Positions 9,191 to 17,577 of a DNA stretch of 64,000 bases are shown in pieces. The DNA lies in assembly GCA_030148225.1 (NCBI GenBank), contig JASBTX010000032.1, positions 1-64,000 on the forward strand, in the 5' to 3' direction. The DNA is from Paracoccaceae bacterium (lineage in GTDB: Bacteria; Pseudomonadota; Alphaproteobacteria; Rhodobacterales; Rhodobacteraceae). The notes beneath the pieces were generated by a model. It searched no databases. It was not told the DNA's origin and saw only the letters and a program-made list of their open reading frames with translations. A program made the translations under genes and the position numbers. The stretch's first letter is position 1. Every line of letters starts with the position of its first letter.

Positions 9191-9266
9191 CGCGGGGGGA
9201 ATTTGGCCGGGCCGCCCCGGCGGCTGGGACAAAGGGGGGCAGCGCCCCCGAACCCCCGCCCGTCAG
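9191..9266. repeat. Palindromic interspersed repeat, copy 1 (terminator-like)
   Basis: Between the convergent moaA and the M20 gene lies a G/C-run element with a hairpin GGGGGC (9235-9240), loop AGC, GCCCCC (9244-9249). On the minus strand the hairpin is followed by TTTGTCCC. The same block, including GGGGG-GAATTTG-CCGGG and a trailing GTCAGG, recurs at 18995-19050 downstream of pntB. Both copies follow gene ends, which suggests a repeated terminator. Confidence 0.55.
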
Positions 9267-9275
9267 GGTAATGCC

Positions 9276-10439
9276 TCAGCCCATCGGCATCCGCGCCTCG
9301 GTCAGTTCCGCCCACCATGAACAGCCCGCCGGGATCGCCTCGTCATCGAAATCATACTCCGGATGGTGCACCATCGCCGTGTCGCCATTGCCGACCAGGA
9401 TATAGGCGCCCGGGCAGGCATTCAGCATAAAGGCGAAATCCTCTCCCCCCATCAATACCGGTGCCTCGTCACACGCACCCGCGACCTTGCGCGCCGCGTC
9501 GATCGCGTGTTCCGTCTCGGGTTCGGCATTGACCATCACCGGATAGCCGCGCTGGTAGTCGACACGCGCCACCGCACCAAATACCTCGGCCGTCTTCTCG
9601 GCAATCTCGATCAGCCGCGCCTCGGCCTGGGCGCGCACCACCTCGTCCAGCGCCCGCACCGTCCCGCGCAGCATGACCTTCTGCGGGATAACGTTATGCG
9701 CCTTGGTGGCTGTCTCGAACGAGGTGACCGATACGACGATCCGTTCGACCGGGTTGATATTGCGGCTGGCAATCGTCTGCAGCGCGATCACGATATGGCT
9801 GGCCACGACGGTGCTGTCGATGGCCTCATGCGGTTTGGCGGCATGCCCGCCCTTGCCCTCGACCTCGATCTCGAACATGTCCGCCGAGGCAAAGAACGGG
9901 CCCGTGCGGATGCGGAACTCGCCCAGCGGAATGCCGGGCATGTTGTGCATTCCATAGATTTCCTGGATATTCCAGCGTTCGATCAGCCCGTCCTCGACCA
10001 TCTCACGCCCGCCGGCACCGCCCTCTTCTGCAGGCTGAAAGATCACGATGCAGGTGCCGTCGAAATTGCGTGTCTCGGCCAGGTATTTCGCCGCACCCAA
10101 GAGCATCGCGGTATGGCCGTCATGGCCGCAGGCATGCATCGCCCCGGCGGTTTTCGAGGCATGTGCCAGCCCGGTCTCCTCGTGGATGGGCAGCGCATCC
10201 ATATCCGCCCGCAAACCGATCACGCGGCCCCGGCTGTCATGCCGCCCCCGGATGACGCCCACGACACCAGTCCGCCCGATGCCCGTCACCACCTCGTCAC
10301 AGCCGAATTCCTGAAGCTTTTCGGCGACGATAGCGGCGGTACGGTGCGTCTCGTACAGGATCTCGGGATGTTCGTGCAGATCGCGCCGCCATGCCGTGAT
10401 CTCGGGCAGCAATTCGGCAAATCGGTTCTTCACGGGCAT
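9276..10439 (-). CDS. M20-family amidohydrolase (hippurate hydrolase-like)
   Basis: A 387-residue zinc-dependent amidohydrolase that probably removes an acyl or aminoacyl group from a small amide or peptide. M20 motifs are visible: GLRADMDALPI, the ACGHDGHTAMLLGAA metal-binding segment, QPAEEGGAGG with the catalytic Glu pair, GMHNMPG and the final GGEDFA segment. The start at 10439 is chosen because GGAGG lies 7 bases upstream; a longer frame to 10505 lacks such support. It follows argE and the ABC ATPase gene on the same strand, which suggests hydrolysis of imported peptides or N-acyl amino acids. The exact substrate cannot be told. Confidence 0.9.
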   Translation of the reverse strand: MPVKNRFAELLPEITAWRRDLHEHPEILYETHRTAAIVAEKLQEFGCDEVVTGIGRTGVVGVIRGRHDSRGRVIGLRADMDALPIHEETGLAHASKTAGAMHACGHDGHTAMLLGAAKYLAETRNFDGTCIVIFQPAEEGGAGGREMVEDGLIERWNIQEIYGMHNMPGIPLGEFRIRTGPFFASADMFEIEVEGKGGHAAKPHEAIDSTVVASHIVIALQTIASRNINPVERIVVSVTSFETATKAHNVIPQKVMLRGTVRALDEVVRAQAEARLIEIAEKTAEVFGAVARVDYQRGYPVMVNAEPETEHAIDAARKVAGACDEAPVLMGGEDFAFMLNACPGAYILVGNGDTAMVHHPEYDFDDEAIPAGCSWWAELTEARMPMG

Positions 10440-10557
10440 GGGCGTCCTCCGTTTCTTTTCGGATCTTCGGGGCGGATCGGCAGCGGCCAGATCGATCCCG
10501 TCCAAAGACTGTCATCACCCCCGGCGGGTTGCAAGCCGCAGAGGCAACCCCCCCGGC

Positions 10558-11709
10558 CTATCGCGCGAGGTGGTCGATCACGCGCTCGGCAAAACGTTCG
10601 GCCGCCGCGAACTGCGCCAGCGTCACATATTCATTGGGCTGATGGGCCTGGGCGATATCGCCCGGGCCGCAGATCACGGCCGAATAGCCTTTTTCCTGAA
10701 ACTGCCCGGCCTCGGTACCATAGCTCACGACATGGCTGCCATTGTCGCCGGTGATCGCGCGCGCCAGCGCCTCGGCCGTGCCGGCGGTTTCGGGTTTCAG
10801 GCCCGGCACCCGGAAATACTCGGAAACCTCGATCCGGCAATTGGGATGGATGGCCTGCATCCCGGCTTCGATCCGGTCGATCTCGGCCTGCATGCGCGCG
10901 CTCCAGTCGCGCATCTCTTCGTCGGGCACCAGCCGGAAATCCAGCCATAACCGGCATTCGGCGGCGGTGATGTTATGCGCCGTGCCACCCGAAATCATGC
11001 CGACATGCAGCGTCGAAAAGGGCGGCTCAAAGATGGCCGCCGCGCCCGTCGGGGTCCGCGCCATGTTCTCGTCATTCCGGCGGTTGGCCCAGTCGATCAG
11101 TCGTGCGGCCTGCATGATGGCGCTGACCCCCTGATGCATGATCGACGAATGTACCTCGAAACCCCGAAATACGATCTCGTAGCCGATGCTGCCCTTGTGC
11201 CCGGTCACCGCCTGCATCATCGATGGCTCCCCGACGATCACGCTTTCGGCGCGAGGCAGGATGGCGGCCATCTTCTCGATCATGGGTGGCGCACCGATGC
11301 AGCCGATCTCCTCGTCGCGCGTCAGCGCAATCTGCAGGGGCCGTTTCAGTCCGCGCGCCAGCGCCTGCGGCACGGCGGCCAGCGCGATGGCGTCAAACCC
11401 CTTCATGTCGCAGGTGCCCCGCCCATAAAGGCGTCCGTCCTTTTCGACCACCTGAAACGGATCGCTGTCCCAGTCCTGACCATCCACCGGCACCACGTCG
11501 ACATGGCCCGACATGACGATCCCGCCCTCGACCTCGGGCCCGACATTGGCAAACAGGCTCGCCTTGGTGCCCTCCTCGTTATAGTCGCGGTGGCATGTCA
11601 CGCCGTGCCCGTTCAGGTATTCCTCGACCCAGTCGATCAGTTCCAGATTGCTCTCGCGGCTGATGGTGGGAAAGCTGACCAGCTTCTCCAGTATCTCGCG
11701 CGCGCTCAT
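10558..11709 (-). CDS. argE: Acetylornithine deacetylase (ArgE-type M20 peptidase)
   Basis: A 383-residue M20 metallohydrolase that best fits acetylornithine deacetylase, which frees ornithine from N-acetylornithine. MSGHVDVVPVDGQDW, GRGTCDMKGFDA, TRDEEIGCIGAP, VGEPSM and KGSIGYEI are the family's metal and catalytic segments. The ATG at 11709 is preferred to a TTG at 11724. It begins just downstream of the ABC ATPase stop (11721), so it is probably in the same operon. Because it sits in a peptide-transport cluster, its real substrate may be another N-acyl amino acid; Rhodobacterales often make ornithine by ArgJ instead. The family is sure, the substrate less so. Confidence 0.85.
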   Translation of the reverse strand: MSAREILEKLVSFPTISRESNLELIDWVEEYLNGHGVTCHRDYNEEGTKASLFANVGPEVEGGIVMSGHVDVVPVDGQDWDSDPFQVVEKDGRLYGRGTCDMKGFDAIALAAVPQALARGLKRPLQIALTRDEEIGCIGAPPMIEKMAAILPRAESVIVGEPSMMQAVTGHKGSIGYEIVFRGFEVHSSIMHQGVSAIMQAARLIDWANRRNDENMARTPTGAAAIFEPPFSTLHVGMISGGTAHNITAAECRLWLDFRLVPDEEMRDWSARMQAEIDRIEAGMQAIHPNCRIEVSEYFRVPGLKPETAGTAEALARAITGDNGSHVVSYGTEAGQFQEKGYSAVICGPGDIAQAHQPNEYVTLAQFAAAERFAERVIDHLAR

Positions 11710-11720
11710 ATGCACCGCCG

Positions 11721-13544
11721 TCAATAGCCCGACTCCGATGTCAGCACGAAATGATCCGGTGCCACCTCGCGATATTCCGATGGCGCGGGCTGATAATCCA
11801 GCGGGTGAATGGGCGACGGGATCGGCTTGAAATTCAGATCGGCCTCGCTCTTGCGCTGGCGCGGATCGGCGATGGGCACCGCGGACAAGAGCGCCTGCGT
11901 ATAGGCGTGCTGCGGGTTCTCGAATATCGCACCGCGCGGCCCGATCTCGACGATCCGGCCCAGATACATCACGCCGACATGATGGCTGACACGTTCGACC
12001 ACCGCCATGTCATGGCTGATAAACAGAAACGACAGCCCCAGCTCGGCCTGTAATTCCATCATCAGGTTCAGCACCTGCGCCTGTACCGAAACATCCAGCG
12101 CCGACACCGCCTCGTCAGCGATGATCAGCTTGGGGTTCAGCGCCAGCGCGCGGGCAATCGCAATGCGCTGACGCTGCCCGCCCGACATCTCGTGCGGGAA
12201 CCGGTTCAGGAATGAGCGCGGCAGTTCGACCCTGTCAAACAGTTCGGCCACCCGGTCGCGCAGCGCCTTGCCCGACAGAACCCCGAAATTGATCAGCGGC
12301 TCGGCCACCTGATCCGACAGTTTCATCTGCGGGTTGAGCGAGGCAAAGGGATCCTGAAACACCATCTGCATGTTGCGCCGCGCCGCGCGCAATTCGCCCG
12401 GATCAAGCGCCAGCACATCGGTTCCGTCCAGGTAAATCTCGCCTGAATAGGGCTCGACAAGGCGCAGAATCGACCGGCCGCAGGTCGATTTACCACAACC
12501 CGATTCACCCACCAGTGACAGTGTCTGCCCCTGTCTCAGCTTGAACGACACATCCTCGACCGCATGAACATTCGCCACCGTGCGCCGCAACAGTCCGCCC
12601 TTGACCGGAAACCGCGTCGTCAGGTTGCGCACTTCCAGCAGTACGGCGCTGTCGGCCCGCGCTGCATGGGCCTTGGCCCCGCCCCCGTCACCCATCAGCC
12701 GCATCGGCTCGGGCGTGGGTTTTCCGCGCATCTCACCCAGCTTGGGCACTGCCGCCAGCAGCGACTTGGTATAGTCATGCTGCGGATTTTCGAAAATTTC
12801 CGCGACTGGCCCTTCCTCGACCTTTTCGCCGCGATACATCACCACAACCCGGTCGGCCATCTGGGCCACCACCGCCATGTCATGAGTGATAAAGAGCACC
12901 GCCGTCCCGGTTTCCCGCTTCAGGCGATCCATCAGCGCCAGAATCTCCGCCTGAATGGTCACGTCCAGCGCCGTCGTCGGCTCATCCGCGATCAGCAATT
13001 TCGGCTCGCAGGCCATGGCCATGGCGATCACGATGCGCTGGCGCATCCCGCCAGAAAGTTCATGCGGATACTGGTGGATGCGCCGCTCGGGCTCGGGAAT
13101 ACGCACCAGTCGCAACAGCTCCAGCACCCTTGCCTCGGCCTCGCTCTGGCTCAGCTTTTTGTGCAGTTTCAACCCTTCGGTCAGCTGCCGCCCCACGGTG
13201 AATACCGGATTGAGCGAGGTCATGGGTTCCTGAAAGATCATACCGATCTGGTTGCCCCGGATCGTACGCATCAGGTCGTCATCGGTGGCGGCTGTGTCGA
13301 TGGTGTTTTCGCTGTTGCCAGTGAATTTCAGCCGCCCGCCCGCGATCCGGCCGCCGCCGAACTCGACCAGCCGCATCAGCGAAAGGGCCGAAACCGATTT
13401 GCCCGATCCGGATTCGCCCACCACGCAGACGGTTTCGCCCGCCGCGATCTCGAACGAGACATCCTTGACCCCGACAACCGTGCCGTCCTTGGTTTCGAAC
13501 TCGACGCGCAGATTCTCGATTTCCGCGACCGGCCTGTCCAGCAT
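11721..13544 (-). CDS. Peptide ABC transporter ATPase with two fused ATP-binding domains (Dpp/Opp DF type)
   Basis: This 607-residue protein carries both ATPases of a peptide/nickel-type importer in one chain. Domain 1 has [11 protein letters not shown] (Walker A) and [15 protein letters not shown] with [11 protein letters not shown]; domain 2 has [29 protein letters not shown] and [11 protein letters not shown]. Each domain ends with the oligopeptide-transporter C-terminal segment. Start 13544 ([14 protein letters not shown]) is chosen because AGAGGGG lies about 6 bases upstream. It is divergent from the binding-protein and permease genes, and is followed by the two M20 hydrolase genes. It should power uptake through the two permeases. 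Confidence 0.95.
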   Translation of the reverse strand: MLDRPVAEIENLRVEFETKDGTVVGVKDVSFEIAAGETVCVVGESGSGKSVSALSLMRLVEFGGGRIAGGRLKFTGNSENTIDTAATDDDLMRTIRGNQIGMIFQEPMTSLNPVFTVGRQLTEGLKLHKKLSQSEAEARVLELLRLVRIPEPERRIHQYPHELSGGMRQRIVIAMAMACEPKLLIADEPTTALDVTIQAEILALMDRLKRETGTAVLFITHDMAVVAQMADRVVVMYRGEKVEEGPVAEIFENPQHDYTKSLLAAVPKLGEMRGKPTPEPMRLMGDGGGAKAHAARADSAVLLEVRNLTTRFPVKGGLLRRTVANVHAVEDVSFKLRQGQTLSLVGESGCGKSTCGRSILRLVEPYSGEIYLDGTDVLALDPGELRAARRNMQMVFQDPFASLNPQMKLSDQVAEPLINFGVLSGKALRDRVAELFDRVELPRSFLNRFPHEMSGGQRQRIAIARALALNPKLIIADEAVSALDVSVQAQVLNLMMELQAELGLSFLFISHDMAVVERVSHHVGVMYLGRIVEIGPRGAIFENPQHAYTQALLSAVPIADPRQRKSEADLNFKPIPSPIHPLDYQPAPSEYREVAPDHFVLTSESGY

Positions 13545-13856
13545 CCCGTGCCCCTCTGTTGTCTGTGGCGCTACGGTGCTGGCGAAACCCAGGCATGTCA
13601 AATGCGTTCTTTCCGGCAAGAAATTGGTTCAGTTTTGATACATTATTACCGGCGGAATCGCGACAGAAGGAATTCTGAATTCGGTGCTTGATTTTTGCGG
13701 TTAACCGGTCTGAACTGAGATTTGTGAAGCGGCACGCCTGCGTGCCGCGACCTGGGGTATGCCATTCCAACGCGAAGACACACTCTCAAGAATCAAAATA
13801 ACCCTTGTAAATACAAGGGGTTGAAGGCCATGAGCTTATTCCACAAGGAGACTCCA
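13545..13856. promoter_or_regulatory. Palindrome-rich divergent spacer of the peptide transporter
   Basis: No gene was found in these 312 bases. They hold several inverted repeats: GAATTC twice (13670-13682), CGGTTAACCG (13698-13707), a 9-bp stem GCGGCACGC / GCGTGCCGC with a 2-base centre (13729-13748), and an 8-bp stem CCCTTGTA / TACAAGGG with centre AA (13802-13819) lying 37 bases before the binding-protein ATG. The spacer separates the ATPase/hydrolase operon from the binding-protein/permease operon, so it probably holds both promoters and a shared regulatory site. A TTGACA on the minus strand (13601-13596) has no good -10 partner. Confidence 0.5.
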
Positions 13857-15557
13857 ATGACAATAAAAACATTCATGCTTGGTATAGCCGCGGCTGTGGC
13901 CATGGCGCCGATGGCGTCAGCACAGCGCGGCGCGGACGGGAGTGTCAGTATCATTTACTGGCAGGCACCGTCGATCCTGAACCCGTTTCTGTCGGGCGGC
14001 ACCAAGGACAGCGAATCCGCGTCACTCGTGATCGAACCACTTGGTCGTTATGACGAGGGCGGCAACCTGATCCCCTGGCTCGCGGCCGAGATTCCGACCG
14101 TCGCCAACGGTGGCGTCAGCGCGGATCTGACCTCGATCACATGGAAGATCGCACCGGGCCTGGTCTGGTCCGACGGCACGGCCTTTACCGCCAATGACGT
14201 CAAGTTCACCGCCGATTACTGCATGGACCCCGAAGGCGGCTGTGCGCAGCTGTCGAAATTCGGCGGCGTCACCAGTGTCGAGGTTGTGGATGATCTGACC
14301 GTCAAGGTCACATTCGACAAGCCGACACCATTCCCCTATGGCCCGTTTGTCGGTAGCGAAAGCCCGATCATTCAGGCGGCCCAGTTCGCCAATTGCATGG
14401 GTGCCAAGGCACCGGAATGCACCGAACAGAACTTCAATCCGATCGGCACCGGCCCCTTTGTGGTGGATGAATTCAGGCCAAATGACGTGATCACCATGTC
14501 GGCAAACCCGAACTACCGTGATCCGGCCAAGCCTGCATTCGCCAGCCTGACCTTCAAGGGTGGCGGTGATGCTACAGCGGCCGGCCGCGCAGTTATGGAA
14601 ACGGGCGAGTTCGACTATGCCTGGAACCTGCAGCTGGCACCTGACGTGATCGCCAAGATGGAAGAGGGCGGCAAGGGCACCCCCGTTGCCGGTTTCGGCC
14701 CCCTGGTCGAGCGTCTGATGGTCAACTTTACCGATCCGTCGCCATCGCTGGATGCTGATACGCGCTCAACCGTCAAGGCACCCCATCCGTTCCTGTCCGA
14801 CATCAACGTGCGCAAGGCGCTCTCGATGGCCATCGACCGCGAATTGCTGGTGGAAATCGGATACGGCAAGGCCGGGAAACTGACCTGTAACGTCGTGCCC
14901 GCACCCGATATCTATGCCTCTTCGGCCAATGACAGCTGCCTGGCACAGGATATCGATGCCGCCAACGCATTGCTGGACGAGGCTGGCTGGGTCATGGGTG
15001 GTGACGGTGTGCGCGCCAAGGACGGCGTGCGTCTGTCGATCCTCTACCAAACCTCGACCAATGCCGTGCGTCAGGACTTCCAGGCGCTGATCAAGGACTG
15101 GTGGAGCCAGATCGGCGTTGAAACCGAACTGCGCAACCTCGATGCATCCGTGTTCTTCGGTGGTGATCCCGGCTCGCCCGACACCTACCAGAAGTTCTAT
15201 GCCGACATCGAAATGTACGCCAATACGTTCAACGGCACCGATCCTCAGTCCTATCTGGGCAACTGGCGCTGCAATAACGAGCCTCGCCCCGAGACTCAGT
15301 GGCAGGGCGAAAACATGCCCCGTTTCTGCTCGGCGGAATATGACGCGCTGCATGACGAGCTTCAGCAGACAGCCGACGTGAACGAGCGTGCACGCATCGG
15401 CAAGGCGCTGAACGATATCCTGATGCAGAACTACGCGATGATCCCGCTGGTGCATCGCGGACGTCTGTCAGCCCACGCCAAGAGCCTTGGCGGCGTCAAA
15501 CTGAATGTCTGGGACAGCGAGCTGTGGAACGCAGCCGACTGGTACCGCATCAAGTAA
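13857..15557 (+). CDS. Peptide ABC transporter substrate-binding protein
   Basis: The periplasmic solute-binding protein (family 5) of the peptide importer, 566 residues. The start at 13857 is fixed by AAGGAG 7 bases upstream and is followed by a signal peptide (MTIKTFMLGIAAAVAMAPMA, cleavage after ASA). The mature part has the family 5 pattern: EPLGRYDEGGNLIPWLA, WSDGTAFTANDVKFT, the NPIGTGPFVVDEF segment and DINVRKALSMAIDRELL. The latter part is Tyr- and Asn-rich, as expected for ligand contacts. It is followed by two permease genes; a long hairpin between this gene and the first permease may keep binding-protein mRNA more abundant. The ligand is a peptide or similar, not determinable here. 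Confidence 0.95.
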   Translation: MTIKTFMLGIAAAVAMAPMASAQRGADGSVSIIYWQAPSILNPFLSGGTKDSESASLVIEPLGRYDEGGNLIPWLAAEIPTVANGGVSADLTSITWKIAPGLVWSDGTAFTANDVKFTADYCMDPEGGCAQLSKFGGVTSVEVVDDLTVKVTFDKPTPFPYGPFVGSESPIIQAAQFANCMGAKAPECTEQNFNPIGTGPFVVDEFRPNDVITMSANPNYRDPAKPAFASLTFKGGGDATAAGRAVMETGEFDYAWNLQLAPDVIAKMEEGGKGTPVAGFGPLVERLMVNFTDPSPSLDADTRSTVKAPHPFLSDINVRKALSMAIDRELLVEIGYGKAGKLTCNVVPAPDIYASSANDSCLAQDIDAANALLDEAGWVMGGDGVRAKDGVRLSILYQTSTNAVRQDFQALIKDWWSQIGVETELRNLDASVFFGGDPGSPDTYQKFYADIEMYANTFNGTDPQSYLGNWRCNNEPRPETQWQGENMPRFCSAEYDALHDELQQTADVNERARIGKALNDILMQNYAMIPLVHRGRLSAHAKSLGGVKLNVWDSELWNAADWYRIK

Positions 15558-15569
15558 CGTGAAAACGGC

Positions 15570-15590
15570 GGTGGGCCGGTCCGGCCCACC
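15570..15590 (+). promoter_or_regulatory. Perfect 21-base palindrome between binding-protein and permease genes
   Basis: A perfect inverted repeat centred on T15580 (arms GGTGGGCCGG and CCGGCCCACC) lies 13 bases after the binding-protein stop. As RNA it would form a 9-bp stem with loop GTC. Such intercistronic hairpins often protect upstream binding-protein mRNA from 3' decay. No U-run follows, so it is unlikely to be a full terminator. Confidence 0.6.
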
Positions 15591-15611
15591 CCACCCTTTG
15601 CGGGGCGCCAC

Positions 15612-16619
15612 ATGCTCAATTTTACCATCCGCCGCCTGGTGATTTCGATCCCCACGCTGATCATCATCAGCCTGGTGATCTTTCTGCTTCTGGAAATGGC
15701 ACCGGGCGATCCGATGGCGCAGGTCCCGCTGACCGTGCCGCCCGATGTGAAACAGAAAATGCGCGAGGCGCTCGGCCTCGGCGAGCCGATCCCGATACGC
15801 TACTGGAAATGGCTGGTGCAGTTCTTCTGGATCGAGCCGCTGAACCTGATCGATTACATGTTCGGCACCGGCCTCGCCGAAGGCAAACTGCGCGTCATCA
15901 GCTGGCAGACACGCTCTCCGGTAATGGAAATCGTCGCCCAGCGCATTCCCCAAACGCTTTGGGTTGTCGGCATGTCCTATGTGATCGGCACGCTGATCGC
16001 ACTGCCCATCGGCATCATCTCGGCCTATCGTCAATACAGCTGGTTCGACCAGATCGGCACCTTCGTGTCGATGGTGGGCTTTTCGGTCCCCACCTTCTTT
16101 ACCGGCGTTTTGCTGATCGTGATCTTCTCGGTCAATCTCGGCTGGTTCCCGTCCATCTACGACACCACGCTGGTCGTCGACAGCTGGCAATCCTTTGTTC
16201 AGCAGATCAGGCAGATGATCATGCCCGTCTCGGTACTGGCGCTCTATAACGCCGCCCAGATCAGCCGGTTCATGCGCGCCTCGATGCTCGACAATCTCAA
16301 TCAGGACTATGTGCGCACCGCCCGCGCCAAGGGACTGACCGAACGCACCGTTGTGCTGGTGCATGTGCTGCGCAACTCCATGATCCCCGTCGTGACCGTC
16401 ATCGCACTTGGCGTGCCGCAGGTCTTTGGCGGTGCGATCATCACCGAACAGGTGTTCAAGGTGAACGGGCTCGGTCAGCTCCTGATCACCGCCATTCAGG
16501 CCAATGACCTGCCCATGGTCCAGACACTTACCTTCATCTTTGCCGTGCTGATCGTGGTCTTCAACCTCATCGCCGATATTCTCTACGGCATTCTCGACCC
16601 GAGGATACGTTATGACTGA
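15612..16619 (+). CDS. Peptide ABC transporter permease (DppB type)
   Basis: An inner-membrane permease of 335 residues. It starts MLNFTIRRLVISIPTLIIIS, the usual DppB/OppB first helix, and has the conserved ARAKGLTERTVVLVHVLRNS EAA loop that contacts the ATPase. Final helices end with ADILYGILDPRIRYD. It overlaps the next permease by 8 bases (ATGACTGA), so translation is coupled. An insert of about 40 residues after the first periplasmic loop (YWKWLVQFFWIEPLNLIDYM) is typical of this subgroup. Confidence 0.95.
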   Translation: MLNFTIRRLVISIPTLIIISLVIFLLLEMAPGDPMAQVPLTVPPDVKQKMREALGLGEPIPIRYWKWLVQFFWIEPLNLIDYMFGTGLAEGKLRVISWQTRSPVMEIVAQRIPQTLWVVGMSYVIGTLIALPIGIISAYRQYSWFDQIGTFVSMVGFSVPTFFTGVLLIVIFSVNLGWFPSIYDTTLVVDSWQSFVQQIRQMIMPVSVLALYNAAQISRFMRASMLDNLNQDYVRTARAKGLTERTVVLVHVLRNSMIPVVTVIALGVPQVFGGAIITEQVFKVNGLGQLLITAIQANDLPMVQTLTFIFAVLIVVFNLIADILYGILDPRIRYD

Positions 16620-17562
16620 CATGACCGCCCATGACATGCCGGAACAGCCGCCACGGTCGCAGTGGTGGGATGTCTGGGACCAGTTCAAAACGCATAAAGG
16701 CGCGCTGATGGGCGGCGGCTTCCTGATCTTCATCACGCTGGCCGTGGTCGTCGGCCCGTGGATCTGGACGCTGGACCCGCAAAAGCTCGATATCAGGGCC
16801 AAGGATATCCGCCCGATCTACACCGCCCTCTGGGACGCGGGCGCCAAGGTCGACTGGGGCCACCCGCTCGGCACTGACAATCTCGGGCGTGACACGCTGG
16901 CCAAGCTGATGGCCGGCGGCAAGGTCTCGATGTCGGTGGGCTGGGTGGCGATGCTCCTGTCGGTGGTCCTGGGCACCACCATCGGCGTGGCTGCGGGCTA
17001 TTTCAAACGCCTCGACGGCGTGCTGATGCGCCTGACCGATCTCTTTCTCGCACTGCCGCTCCTGCCGCTCCTGCTCGTCTTCATGCTGCTCTTCCGCGAC
17101 GTGCTCCGATCAGCCTTCGGCCCGGAAACCGGCATATTCATCCTGATCGTGATCGCCATCGGCATCACCTCATGGATGCAGACCGCCCGGATCGTGCGCG
17201 GCGATATTCTCGCCCTCAAGGAGCGTGAATTCGTGCTCGCCGCCCGCTCCATCGGCACCTCACCGGCAAAGATGATCACCCGCCACCTTTTGCCCAACGT
17301 GATGTCACCGATCATGGTCTCGGCGACGCTGGGCCTGGCCAATGCCATCATCACCGAAAGCGCGCTTTCTTTCCTCGGGCTCGGTTTTCCTTCGGATTTC
17401 CCGACCTGGGGCAAGCTCCTGTTCGACGCCACCGACCGGATGGAGCTCTACCCCGAGCGCGTGATCTGGCCCGGCATTGCCATCAGCTTCACGGTGCTTT
17501 CGGTCAATTACCTGGGCGACGGGCTGCGCGACGCGCTGGATCCGCGGATCCGCGGACGCTGA
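16612..17562 (+). CDS. Peptide ABC transporter permease (DppC type)
   Basis: The second permease, 316 residues. It has the DppC-type N-terminal cytoplasmic segment, HPLGTDNLGRDTLAKLMAGG after the first helix, and the EAA loop AARSIGTSPAKMITRHLLPN. It ends YLGDGLRDALDPRIRGR, typical of the family. Its start is embedded in the end of the dppB-like gene. It is the last gene of the plus-strand operon and is convergent with the DUF3422 gene 15 bases away. Confidence 0.95.
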   Translation: MTDMTAHDMPEQPPRSQWWDVWDQFKTHKGALMGGGFLIFITLAVVVGPWIWTLDPQKLDIRAKDIRPIYTALWDAGAKVDWGHPLGTDNLGRDTLAKLMAGGKVSMSVGWVAMLLSVVLGTTIGVAAGYFKRLDGVLMRLTDLFLALPLLPLLLVFMLLFRDVLRSAFGPETGIFILIVIAIGITSWMQTARIVRGDILALKEREFVLAARSIGTSPAKMITRHLLPNVMSPIMVSATLGLANAIITESALSFLGLGFPSDFPTWGKLLFDATDRMELYPERVIWPGIAISFTVLSVNYLGDGLRDALDPRIRGR

Positions 17563-17577
17563 CCCGATCCTGCCCCT

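Noticed and set aside
13573..13601. TTGACA on the minus strand as promoter of the ABC ATPase operon
   Set aside because: The base positions 17 downstream read CACCGT, not a -10 box; too weak to call.
12564..13691. Long plus-strand open frame opposite the ABC ATPase gene
   Set aside because: It is antisense to a clear double ABC ATPase, has a His/Arg/Gln-rich composition typical of shadow frames in G+C-rich DNA, and has no ribosome site.
15468..16802. Long minus-strand frame opposite the permease genes
   Set aside because: His/Asp-rich shadow composition; both permeases on the other strand have all family motifs.
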